Assembly (NCBI GenBank): GCA_902826945.1
Contig: CADEGS010000023.1
Coordinates: 1-32,039, forward strand
DNA: 32,039 nucleotides
Origin: an uncultured bacterium
GTDB taxonomy: Bacteria > Planctomycetota > UBA1135 > GCA-002686595
Reading direction: 5' to 3'
The position numbers and the translations under genes were made by a program. The notes under the pieces are model-generated. The model did no database searches. It saw only the letters and a program-made list of their open reading frames with translations, and had not been told where the DNA came from. Shown one piece after another: positions 16,253 to 23,508 of this stretch (position 1 is the first letter of the stretch; every line of letters begins with the position of its first letter).

Positions 16253-16902
16253 GCGCACAGCCCTCCGCGCACGGTCCGGCCCGCGCGCGCGAGGTCCTCG
16301 GGCGTGTTCAGGTTCGCCAGCAGGCGCTCGCCCTCCTCGCCCAGGCGGCGCGCGGGGAGCACGCGCACGCGCGGCCCGCCGGGTCGGTCCGCGTGGAAGG
16401 AGACCATGCGCCGCTCCCCGGCGTCGAGCGCCTCGCGCACCGCCGCCAGCAGTCCGGCGCGATACACGGCGAAGAGCGGCTCGGGCCCGCGCGCGCCGGC
16501 CAGCAGGCAGGCGTCCGCGCCGTCCGCCTCCGCCAGCAGCGCGCGGAAGGCCTCGGGCGTCGCGCACGGCATGTCGCACGCCAGCGCCAAGAGCCAGCCG
16601 TCGGCGAGCCCCGCGTCGTGCATCCACGAGAGCGCCGCCTCGAGGCCGCCCAGCGGCCCGAGGTCGGGGCGCCGGTCGAGCGCCAGCGGCAGCCCGAGCT
16701 CGGCGTAGCGCGCCTGCGGACCGGGGGCCAGGATGCACGTCGGCGCCACCGCGGCGAGCGCCCCCGCGGCGCGCTCGAGCAGGCTGCGTCCGTCGAGCTC
16801 CAGGCGCGCCTTGTCGGCGCCCATGCGCCGGCTCGCGCCGCCGCAGAAGACGCATCCGACCAGGGCAGGGGGGCTGCGCTCGCTGTGCCCTCGCCGGCTC
16901 AC
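16249..16902 (-). CDS. mobA: Molybdenum cofactor guanylyltransferase MobA-like
   Basis: Nucleotidyltransferase of 217 aa with the MobA signature: GGASRRMGADKA at about 21-32 (the GG, R and K contact the nucleotide), the LGPLGGLEAAL segment (83-93) and CDMP (111-114), with D112 as the metal ligand. MobA adds GMP to molybdopterin for enzymes of the DMSO reductase family. Such enzymes are often exported folded by the Tat system, and the gene is directly coupled to tatA: its GTG start overlaps the tatA stop (GTGA). The first 15 residues before the core are extra, and a later start cannot be excluded. Other cofactor nucleotidyltransferases are a less likely alternative. Confidence 0.83.
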   Translation of the reverse strand: MSRRGHSERSPPALVGCVFCGGASRRMGADKARLELDGRSLLERAAGALAAVAPTCILAPGPQARYAELGLPLALDRRPDLGPLGGLEAALSWMHDAGLADGWLLALACDMPCATPEAFRALLAEADGADACLLAGARGPEPLFAVYRAGLLAAVREALDAGERRMVSFHADRPGGPRVRVLPARRLGEEGERLLANLNTPEDLARAGRTVRGGLCA

Positions 16903-17123
16903 GCGCGCTCTTCGCCCTCGTCCTTGGCGGAGCGCGCGGCCTTGGGGAGCTCGGGCTTGCCCTTGTCGTGCTCCTGTTCGTCGGCCAGCCCGCGCTTGAA
17001 CTGGCTGATGCTGCTCCCCATGGCGCGCGCCAGCTCGGGCAGTTTGCGCGAGCCGAACACGAGCAGCACCACGGCGAGGATGATCCACAGCTCGGTCGCG
17101 CCGATCATCGAGAGAGGGGTCAT
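16899..17123 (-). CDS. tatA: Sec-independent (twin-arginine) translocase subunit TatA
   Basis: Small membrane protein (74 aa) that forms the pore of the Tat system, which exports folded, often cofactor-bearing proteins. One N-terminal membrane helix (about 8-24) is followed by the classic FGSRKLPELARAMG hinge and amphipathic helix with SISQFKRGL, then a charged cytoplasmic tail. No tatC or tatB is seen nearby, so they must lie elsewhere. An AGGA lies 7 bases before the ATG. The gene follows an 84-base gap, so it may head a transcription unit with mobA and the downstream genes. TatE/TatB are alternatives, but the lack of a long amphipathic extension favours TatA. Confidence 0.93.
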   Translation of the reverse strand: MTPLSMIGATELWIILAVVLLVFGSRKLPELARAMGSSISQFKRGLADEQEHDKGKPELPKAARSAKDEGEERA

Positions 17124-17207
17124 GGCTGGTCCTGGACGGGCGTTGCCCGCCGTGCGGGGTCCCGGGCCCGGAGAGGGTCCGGCGCGAGCCCGTGCCGGCC
17201 CCGGATT
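17124..17207 (-). other. Intergenic gap between the fusion gene and tatA
   Basis: An 84-base, GC-rich gap. It contains short inverted repeats (CGGGC-GTT-GCCCG at 17137-17149 and a CCGGC/GCCGG pair near 17180-17200), but no T-tract, so neither is a convincing intrinsic terminator. No clear promoter hexamers were seen. As one of only four gaps above 40 bases on this strand, it may be a transcription-unit boundary. Confidence 0.4.
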
Positions 17208-19907
17208 CTAGTCGATCGACCCGCGCGCTTCCCCGGGGCCGGGACCAAAAACGGCCTCCGCGGGAGCGTGCGAGGCGCTCTCCGCTCCGCCTCCCCCGCC
17301 GCGCGCGGGCGCCGCGCGTCCGCGGGCACGCGCCCGCAGGACCTCGCGCACGAGCTCGCCCAGCCGAGACACGCGCGCCCCCCGGGCGGCGTTCGCCGCG
17401 CCGATCGCGAAGGCCAGGCGCCACTGCCCGGCGATCGTGCGCCAGCCGTCGAGCGCCGAGTAGCGCGGGTCGTAGACGTGGGTCATCTCCGAGGTGACGC
17501 CGTTCAGCTCGAGCACCTGGAAGCGGCCCCGGGAGAGCTCCTCGGCCGAGGCCGCGCGCAGGTCGTAGCGCCCGAAGAAGAAGCCCGGAAGGCCGCGGCT
17601 GACGCGCTCGACCGCCTCCTCGAGCGCCGCGCTCGCGTGGCGCGCGCCGTCGAGGAAGGTCGCCCCGCGGCAGTGCGTGCCGAGCTCGCCCAGGAGCACG
17701 CGCTCCCCCGCCGCGGGCACGTCGGCCAGGCGCTCGGCGTGCCGCTCGAGGTGCAGCCGCGCGCAGCCGGCCGCGCGCCGGTCGGAGAGCACGAGCGCCT
17801 CCAGCGTCGAGACGCCGTCGCCGGTGACCGCCGGCAGGTGCTTCTCCGTGATCGAGAGCACGCGCCCGCGCGGGTCGTCCGGACGGCGCGCGTAGAAGAC
17901 GCCGAACTCCTCGCCGCCGACGTAGGCCTGCAGCAGGAGGTCGCCGGGCGCGCAGGGCGCGCCGCCCACTCCCAGCGCGTCCGCCAGGGCCTCGCGGTCG
18001 CGGCACACGCGCACGCCCGAGCCCCGCTCGCCGACGTCCGGCTTGACCACGACGGGCAGCGCCAGGCCGTGCCGCGCGAGGAAGCGCTCCGCGCGCGCCA
18101 GCCGCTCGCCCGCGGGAAGCGCCGCGGACAGCGTCTCGGTCGGCGGCACCGGGGCGCCGGACTCCGCCAGCGCGCGCAGGATCGCGCCCTTCGACTCGCC
18201 GACGAAGCCGCCGTGCGGGATGCCGGGGTTCGTGGCCGTGAACACCGGCCGCCCGCCGTGGCGCAGCGTCCGCCACGCGAGCCACGGCACGAGCGGCGCG
18301 TAGAAGAACCACGGCGGCCAGTACTCCCAGCGCACGAGGCGCAGGAGCCGCACGCGCGCCAGCGCGCGCCCGCGGCGCGTCGCGAGCGGCAGCACCCAGC
18401 GCACGAGCGCGTAGCCCGCCAGGAGCGTCGCGAGCACGCCCAGGAGCAGGTGCCGCTCGAGCAGCTCCAGCCGGCGCGCGAGCTGGTCGCCGAGACGCGC
18501 GGCGCCCCACACGACCAGCGGCGTCCAGATCGCGCCCGCGATCACGAACCAGGTCACGAAGAGGGCCACGCGGGTGTGCAGGAGCCCGGCCGCGAAGTAC
18601 GTCGGAAGGCGTAGGCCCGGCATCAGCCGGCAGACGAGGATCACGGCCGGGCCGCGGCGCTGGAACCAGCGCGAGCACTGCGCGACGCGCTCCTCGTGCA
18701 GGATCCACGACCACGGCCGCCGCCGGAGGGCGCGTCGGCCGAGCGTGCGCCCGGCCAGGAAGAGCAGCACGTCCCCCAGCGTGATGCCGACCAGGCAGGC
18801 GATCGTGCCGGGCCAGAAGGGCACGCGCCCGCGCCCGACGAGCGCCCCCACGCCCAGGCACACCAGGTCCTCCGAGACGAAGGTCGCCACCGTCGCGCTG
18901 GCGCAGAAGAGCGCCAGCGAGAGACCCGCGAGCGGCGGGACGTCGCGCGGGTCGAAGGCGAGCGCGGCGCGCGCCAGGCGCTCCGGGGTAGCGTCCGCGC
19001 GCTCCCGCGCGCGCCCGTCGTCGGCAGCGCGCAGGAAGGCCTCGAGGCGCCCCGCCAGCAGGTCGGGCTGCTGGAAGGGCAGGAAGTGGCCGCCCTCCAG
19101 GAGCTCGACCTCGCTCTGCGGCACGAGCCGCGCGTGCTCGCGCGCGGCCGCGGCGGGCACCAGGGGGTCGTCCTCCCCGTGCAGGATCAGGACCGGCGCC
19201 TCGACGCGCTCGAGGATCGCGCGCAGCGGCCCCTGATCGGTGTCGTAGAAGTTGCGCGCGTAGGCGCCCGAGAGCGGCTGGCGGTCGAGCAGCCCGAAGT
19301 GCGGCACGCCCTCGAGCAGCGCCAGGAGCGCCGCGCGCTGGATGCCGTGCACGAGGTGGTTCAGGCGCTGGTCGCCGAACAGCTCGAGCTCGACCACGCC
19401 GATCGAGCCCAGCAGCGCGACCGTGCGCACGCGCTCGGGCGCGCGCTGCACCAGGCGCAGCGCGACGCCGCCGCCCATGCTGAAGCCGACCACGTCCACG
19501 CGCGCCAGCCCGCGCCGGTCGAGGAGCTGCAGCAGCGCGCGCGCGTGGGCGTCGTTCGAGTAGTCGGGCACGCGCTCCCGCGAGCGTCCGAAGCCCGGCA
19601 GGTCGGGCAGCAGCACGGTGCGCTCGCGCGCCAGCGCGCGCGCCAGCGGCAGGAGGTCGTCCCCGCGCCCCGGGCTCCCGTGCAGGAGCAAGAGCGGCGG
19701 CCGAGCGGGGTCGGAGGCCGGCGGGGCGAGCTCGCGGAAGAAGAGCCCGACCGTGCGCGCGCTCGCCCCTTCGCCCACGGTCACGTCCACGACGCGCTCG
19801 TCGGGCCCGCGCGCGCGCGGGCGGCGGTCCTGCAGCGCGCGCAGCGCGTGCGACGCCGCCAGCAGCACGACCCAGGCCGCCAGCCAGCGGCGCCGGCGCG
19901 CCTTCAT
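17208..19907 (-). CDS. Three-domain fusion: alpha/beta hydrolase + DedA/VTT membrane domain + ATP-grasp
   Basis: An 899-aa protein with three recognisable parts. (1) After an N-terminal hydrophobic helix (about 8-24), residues 70-295 form an alpha/beta hydrolase: LLLLHGSPG, nucleophile S143 in GFSMGG, acid D247 in GEDDPL, H274 in EGGH. (2) Residues about 325-505 form a DedA/VTT-like domain with GDVLLFLAGRTLGRR and a CRLMPGLRLPTYFAAG re-entrant signature. (3) Residues about 555-840 form an ATP-grasp-like ligase: VVVKPDVGERGSG (K622 and Gly loop) and a late LELNG metal-binding motif. Each part looks intact. The N-terminal helix would place the hydrolase outside or at the membrane and the ligase probably inside. 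The ATG overlaps the stop of the NRDE gene (ATGA). The natural substrate is unknown; a role in lipid or envelope modification is only an inference. Confidence 0.85.
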   Translation of the reverse strand: MKARRRRWLAAWVVLLAASHALRALQDRRPRARGPDERVVDVTVGEGASARTVGLFFRELAPPASDPARPPLLLLHGSPGRGDDLLPLARALARERTVLLPDLPGFGRSRERVPDYSNDAHARALLQLLDRRGLARVDVVGFSMGGGVALRLVQRAPERVRTVALLGSIGVVELELFGDQRLNHLVHGIQRAALLALLEGVPHFGLLDRQPLSGAYARNFYDTDQGPLRAILERVEAPVLILHGEDDPLVPAAAAREHARLVPQSEVELLEGGHFLPFQQPDLLAGRLEAFLRAADDGRARERADATPERLARAALAFDPRDVPPLAGLSLALFCASATVATFVSEDLVCLGVGALVGRGRVPFWPGTIACLVGITLGDVLLFLAGRTLGRRALRRRPWSWILHEERVAQCSRWFQRRGPAVILVCRLMPGLRLPTYFAAGLLHTRVALFVTWFVIAGAIWTPLVVWGAARLGDQLARRLELLERHLLLGVLATLLAGYALVRWVLPLATRRGRALARVRLLRLVRWEYWPPWFFYAPLVPWLAWRTLRHGGRPVFTATNPGIPHGGFVGESKGAILRALAESGAPVPPTETLSAALPAGERLARAERFLARHGLALPVVVKPDVGERGSGVRVCRDREALADALGVGGAPCAPGDLLLQAYVGGEEFGVFYARRPDDPRGRVLSITEKHLPAVTGDGVSTLEALVLSDRRAAGCARLHLERHAERLADVPAAGERVLLGELGTHCRGATFLDGARHASAALEEAVERVSRGLPGFFFGRYDLRAASAEELSRGRFQVLELNGVTSEMTHVYDPRYSALDGWRTIAGQWRLAFAIGAANAARGARVSRLGELVREVLRARARGRAAPARGGGGGAESASHAPAEAVFGPGPGEARGSID

Positions 19908-20659
19908 GCCCCGGCGCGGCGCGCGCCGCCGGCGCCCTGCGCGAGCGGCCGCCGCGCCAGCGCCAGCGGCGCGCCGAAGAGGCTCTCGCAGGGCGACCCC
20001 GCGGCGTAGCGCAGCTCCACCGCGCGCTCGTCCACGCGCACGTGGCACAGGCTGTGGGTCACGACGTCCGGCCGGTGCACGCAGGCCGACCAGGGGCCGG
20101 CCTCGGGGTCGTGGCCGCGGTGGAAACGCTCGAGCAGCGCCGCGTCGGGAGCGCGCGCGCCGGCCAGGCGCGCCAGCGCTCCGGCGCGCTCGTGCCGGGC
20201 GCGCTCGCTGCCGAGAGACGAGGACGCCAGCGGCTGCGCCGGCTCCTCCGGCGCGAGCGCCTCGCCGTCCCAGCGCCACAGGCGCACCTGCGCCCCGACC
20301 GGTCCCGGCGCCAGCGCCAGCAGGCGGAAGCCGCGGCAGCGCTCGAGCGCGCTCGCCGCCAGCGCGCGCTCCAGCGCCGCCAGGTCCGGCGCCCCGGCCA
20401 GCGCGAGCACGAGCGCGCCGCGCGTGCGCGGCAGCGCCGGCTCGCGCCGCGTGCGCGCGTTCAGGAGCGCCAGCGTCAGGCCCTGCTCGCCGGCCGCGAT
20501 CCAGCTCCCCCCGGCCTCGCCGTCGCGCGGCGCGAGCACGCGCACGCCCGCGACCTCGAGCGCGCGCGGCGGGCTCGCGGCGCGGCGCGCGCGCGCCTCG
20601 TCACGGCCGAAGAAGAGCTCGTAGCCCCCCGGCCGGCTCAGCCACGTAGCGGTGCACAC
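19904..20659 (-). CDS. NRDE/TANGO2-family protein with GRDE variant motif
   Basis: A 251-aa protein of the TANGO2 (NRDE) family. The start VCTATWLSRPGGYELFFGRD carries the family features: Cys at position 2, which would be the N-terminal residue after methionine removal and is the proposed Ntn-hydrolase-like nucleophile, and the NRDE motif, here changed to GRDE (18-21). The rest includes a GGSWIA segment and a helical C-terminal half. The family's reaction is not firmly established; roles in heme or lipid handling have been proposed for eukaryotic members. The GTG at 20659 overlaps the DinB-like gene by 22 bases; it is chosen because it puts Cys at position 2. Confidence 0.85.
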   Translation of the reverse strand: MCTATWLSRPGGYELFFGRDEARARRAASPPRALEVAGVRVLAPRDGEAGGSWIAAGEQGLTLALLNARTRREPALPRTRGALVLALAGAPDLAALERALAASALERCRGFRLLALAPGPVGAQVRLWRWDGEALAPEEPAQPLASSSLGSERARHERAGALARLAGARAPDAALLERFHRGHDPEAGPWSACVHRPDVVTHSLCHVRVDERAVELRYAAGSPCESLFGAPLALARRPLAQGAGGARRAGA

Positions 20660-21177
20660 CGCCCGCTCTCCTCCCAGTGCGCGAGCGTCGAGGGCGCGAC
20701 GCCGAAGGTCGGCCCCGGATCGAGGCCGAAGTGGCGCAGGAACACGGCCAGCATCGCGAAGTGGTGCAGCGCGTGGCTGCGCACCACCTCGAGCTCGCGC
20801 CCCAGCGTGCTGTGCAGGAGCGCGCCCGGGCCCCCGGCGCCGCAGCTCTCGCCGCGCACGCGCAGCGGCAGCTCGGCGGGCTGCGCGGCGAGCGCGCCCA
20901 GGCGTCGGCGCAGCTCGGCGCTGGCCGCCAGCCCGCGCGCGGGGTCCTCCTCGATCGACGCGTCGCGCTCGCGCCGGGCGTAGTCCACCAGGCCGCGCTC
21001 GACGCCCTCGACGAGCACGCGGCAGGTGTCGAGCGAGTGGCGCAGGTGCGCGCCGATCGAGCCGTCCGCCAGCGGCACCGGGGCGCGCGCGTAGAGCTCG
21101 CGGTCGAGCCCGGCCACCACGCGCTCCGCGGACTGCAGGAGCTCGCACAGGGCGACGATCAGGCGCCGATGGGACAT
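20638..21177 (-). CDS. DinB/YfiT-like putative metalloenzyme
   Basis: A 179-aa four-helix-bundle protein of the DinB/YfiT-like superfamily. The expected metal-binding histidines are visible: H47 (and H44) in SIGAHLRHSLD at the end of helix 2, and H135, H138, H139 in SHALHHFAM of helix 3. The family includes thiol-dependent transferases and many members of unknown function; the substrate here cannot be read. The ATG at 21177 overlaps the end of the acyltransferase gene by 19 bases, and its own end overlaps the NRDE gene by 22 bases. This tight packing suggests coupled expression with the envelope genes around it. Confidence 0.78.
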   Translation of the reverse strand: MSHRRLIVALCELLQSAERVVAGLDRELYARAPVPLADGSIGAHLRHSLDTCRVLVEGVERGLVDYARRERDASIEEDPARGLAASAELRRRLGALAAQPAELPLRVRGESCGAGGPGALLHSTLGRELEVVRSHALHHFAMLAVFLRHFGLDPGPTFGVAPSTLAHWEESGRCAPLRG

Positions 21178-21944
21178 CCTTCCTCGCTTTCGAGCAGCGC
21201 GGCGAAGCGTGACGCCACCCGCTCGTGCAGGCGGCGCGCCAGGAGCTTGCGGTCGCCCTCCCGCACCGGCTCGGCGCCGAAGGAGATCCGGGCGCGGAAG
21301 CCCGGCTCGCCGAGAAGGCGCACGAAGTGCGACCCGAAGGGCGCGTCGCCCCACCAGCACACGACCTCGGCCGCGGGCGGGCGCCCGGGCCGCGTGGCGT
21401 AGCACAGGGCCGCGTGCCGCACGGGCCAGCCCTCCTGCGCGGCGGGCTCGAGCAGCGAGGAGCGGAAGGGGCGCACGTCGTCCCCGCGCGTGCTCGTGCC
21501 CTCGGGGAAGACGACCACCGACTGGCCGCGGGCCAGCCGCTCGCGGATCTCCCCGGCCACGCGCCGCACGTCGCGCCGCAGCGAGCGGTCCACGAAGAGT
21601 GTCTGCATCATGCGCGAGAGCGGGCCGAGCAGCGGCCAGCGCGCGACCTCGGCCTTCGACAGGAAGACGCAGCGCATCTGGCTCGCGATCAGCACGATGT
21701 CCATGTAGCCGAGGTGGTTCGCGACGAGCAGCGACGCCTCGCGCGGCGGCTCGCCGTCGCGCTCGACGCGCATGCCGAGCAGGCGCGCGCTCGTGCGCGC
21801 CCAGCCGCCGAACACCGCCCCGCGCAGCGCCTCGACGCGCCCCGCGAGGGCCGCCGGGGCGAGGCCGAGCGCGAAGGCGAGCGTCCAGGCGAGCGTGCCG
21901 AGCGAGAGCGCGGCCGCGCGCCACAGCGTGCGCCACGCCCTCAT
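21159..21944 (-). CDS. PlsC-type 1-acyl-glycerol-phosphate/lyso-lipid acyltransferase
   Basis: Membrane-bound O-acyltransferase of 261 aa. An N-terminal membrane helix (about 10-30) is followed by the catalytic NHLGYMD motif (HX4D, H77 and D82), an FLSKAEVARWPLLG segment, an FVDR segment and the FPEGT motif (146-150), all hallmarks of PlsC. It is paired through an ATGA overlap with an OlsB-like N-acyltransferase. That pairing is the arrangement of olsB-olsA, so this protein may be an OlsA-like enzyme that adds the second acyl chain of ornithine-type lipids, rather than the housekeeping PlsC. Substrate choice is inferred from context only. Confidence 0.88.
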   Translation of the reverse strand: MRAWRTLWRAAALSLGTLAWTLAFALGLAPAALAGRVEALRGAVFGGWARTSARLLGMRVERDGEPPREASLLVANHLGYMDIVLIASQMRCVFLSKAEVARWPLLGPLSRMMQTLFVDRSLRRDVRRVAGEIRERLARGQSVVVFPEGTSTRGDDVRPFRSSLLEPAAQEGWPVRHAALCYATRPGRPPAAEVVCWWGDAPFGSHFVRLLGEPGFRARISFGAEPVREGDRKLLARRLHERVASRFAALLESEEGCPIGA

Positions 21945-22756
21945 GCCGGGGGCTGCACCCCGAGCCCCTCGAAGAACAGGCGCCGCAGCCGCGGCGCCAG
22001 CGCCTCGCAGTCGAGCAGCACCAGGAAGTCGATCGTCTTGAAGGCGCGGTCGATGGCGGGCGGGCTGCACACGCGCGCGCCGTAGCGCAGGTAGGTGCCG
22101 AAGAGCCGCGGCAGCTCCACGGCGTCCGCCGGCGCGCGCTCGGCCGGCCGCGCGCGCGGCGCGCAGGCGAAGGCCGGGCGCGGCGCCGCGCTCGTGCCCG
22201 CCAAGAGGTGCCCGCGCGCGCGCAGCGCGTCGTAGGTGCGCCAGGCCAGCTCCTCGTCCTGCGTCGGCAAGGACGAGCAGCCGAAGAAGTAGCGCGAGCG
22301 CGACCACAGCGCGTAGCTCGCCAGGCCGCGCCACAGCGCGAAGAGCACCAGCCCGTTGCGATGGCCGCGGCGGATGCAGGCGCGTCCGAGCTCGACGCCG
22401 CGCTCGAGGTGCTCGGGCGCGAGCCCGCGCAGGTCGAACTCCTGGTCGCAGTAGAGTTCCGCCGCGCCGGCCGCCACCTGCATGCGGTAGGTGCCGACCA
22501 GCTCGCCCGTGCGCTCGTCGACGACCAGCAGGTGGTCGCAGGCCTCGTCGAACGGGTCGCGGTCGAGCCCCTCGTCGAAGGACGAGGCCAGGCCCTCGCC
22601 GAGCTCGAGGTTGAAGACCTCGAAGCGCAGGCGCTGCGCCTCGCGCACCGCCGCGGGGTCGCGCGCGAAGCGCACCGCGTACGGCCCCTCTTGCAGCGCG
22701 ATCGGGGCGGACGTCCGCTCGGGCGTGGCAGGGCAGTGGATCGGCACGCGCGTCAT
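21941..22756 (-). CDS. OlsB-like GNAT N-acyltransferase (hemolysin-type)
   Basis: A 271-aa protein of the GNAT-fold acyltransferase group annotated as putative hemolysins or OlsB. Visible markers: RLRFEVFNLELGEGL with a DPFDEACDHLLV segment, GELVGTYRM on the central strand, YCDQEFDLRGL, and ELGRACIRRGHRNG followed by LWRGLASY; this order is typical of the family. OlsB transfers a 3-hydroxyacyl chain from acyl carrier protein to the amino group of ornithine to make lyso-ornithine lipid. The adjacent PlsC-like gene could complete the lipid. The amino-acid substrate is not visible; other N-acyl amino acids are possible. The ATG overlaps the upstream stop (ATGA). Confidence 0.8.
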   Translation of the reverse strand: MTRVPIHCPATPERTSAPIALQEGPYAVRFARDPAAVREAQRLRFEVFNLELGEGLASSFDEGLDRDPFDEACDHLLVVDERTGELVGTYRMQVAAGAAELYCDQEFDLRGLAPEHLERGVELGRACIRRGHRNGLVLFALWRGLASYALWSRSRYFFGCSSLPTQDEELAWRTYDALRARGHLLAGTSAAPRPAFACAPRARPAERAPADAVELPRLFGTYLRYGARVCSPPAIDRAFKTIDFLVLLDCEALAPRLRRLFFEGLGVQPPA

Positions 22757-23508
22757 GGAAGCCTATGGACGTCGGCGGCGGAAGCGTAGAGGACGAACAG
22801 ATCGCCCAGACGCACCAGCTCGCCCTCGACCTGCACCGGCTCGGCCACCAGGCCCAGCAGGGCCTCCCCCAGGGGCTCGCCCTCGGGGCCGACGAGGAGC
22901 ACGCCCTCCGGCCCGTCCCCGGGGTCGCGCACGCGCAGCATCGGCGGGATGCCCCCCGACAGGCAACGCACGGCGCAGGCGCGGTGGGGCTTCGCCTGGC
23001 CGGGGCTCATGACGCCGAGCCAGCACTTCGTGTCCACGATCTCGCCCCGCAGCGCGCGCCGGCCGAGGCGTTCGGGCGCGCCCGGGGCGGCGCCGGGCGC
23101 GGCCTGCCCGAGCGCGCGCAGGCTGCCCGGGACGAGCTCGAGCCCGGTCGCCCCCGCCCGGTAGGCCAGCGTGCCCTCGAGCGCGACGGAGCGCCCGTCC
23201 CAGCCCGCGACGAGCGCCGCCGCGCCGCGCTTGCCCGGCGCGACCAGGGGGTAGCGCGAGCGCTCCGCCCCGCCCGGCCGCGCGACCTCCAGGAGCGGCA
23301 CCGGCCGCTCGCGCAGGACGCCCTCGAAGCGGCGCGGGCTCCCGTACTCGAAGGTCGCCGCGGGCAGGCGCCGGTGGAGCGCGCTCGCCAGCGCGCCGAG
23401 CGCCGCCGCTCCGGCGAGCGCGAGCGCCGCGAGCGCGCGCGTGCGACGCCCCAGCGCGGGCGGCGCGGCGGGCAGGTAGCCCACGTAGAACTCCTCGCGC
23501 GCGCTCAC
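22753..23508 (-). CDS. Membrane-anchored protein with Cys/His motif, unknown function
   Basis: A 251-aa protein I cannot assign to a named family. It starts with a short cytoplasmic FYVGYLPAAPP segment, then one membrane helix (about 25-44), so the bulk should be periplasmic. The central region (about 53-135) looks beta-rich. The most striking part is a Cys/His cluster: DTKCWLGVM (C162), KPHRACA (H175, C178) and RCLSGGIPP (C182), which could bind a metal or heme or form disulfides. The C-terminal part is a small beta domain (VQVEGELVRLGDL). The GTG start overlaps the stop of the Rieske gene (GTGA), indicating one functional unit with the three genes before it. Confidence 0.75.
   Translation of the reverse strand: MSAREEFYVGYLPAAPPALGRRTRALAALALAGAAALGALASALHRRLPAATFEYGSPRRFEGVLRERPVPLLEVARPGGAERSRYPLVAPGKRGAAALVAGWDGRSVALEGTLAYRAGATGLELVPGSLRALGQAAPGAAPGAPERLGRRALRGEIVDTKCWLGVMSPGQAKPHRACAVRCLSGGIPPMLRVRDPGDGPEGVLLVGPEGEPLGEALLGLVAEPVQVEGELVRLGDLFVLYASAADVHRLP

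Noticed and set aside
12770..16708. Very long + strand open frame opposite the resB/ polyprenyl synthase genes
   Set aside because: Antisense to clearly recognised genes and low in sequence complexity (R, H, Q, A, V); long antisense frames are common at this GC content.
17137..17149. Hairpin CGGGC-GTT-GCCCG as a terminator after the fusion gene
   Set aside because: Only a 5-bp stem, and no T-tract follows on the minus strand.
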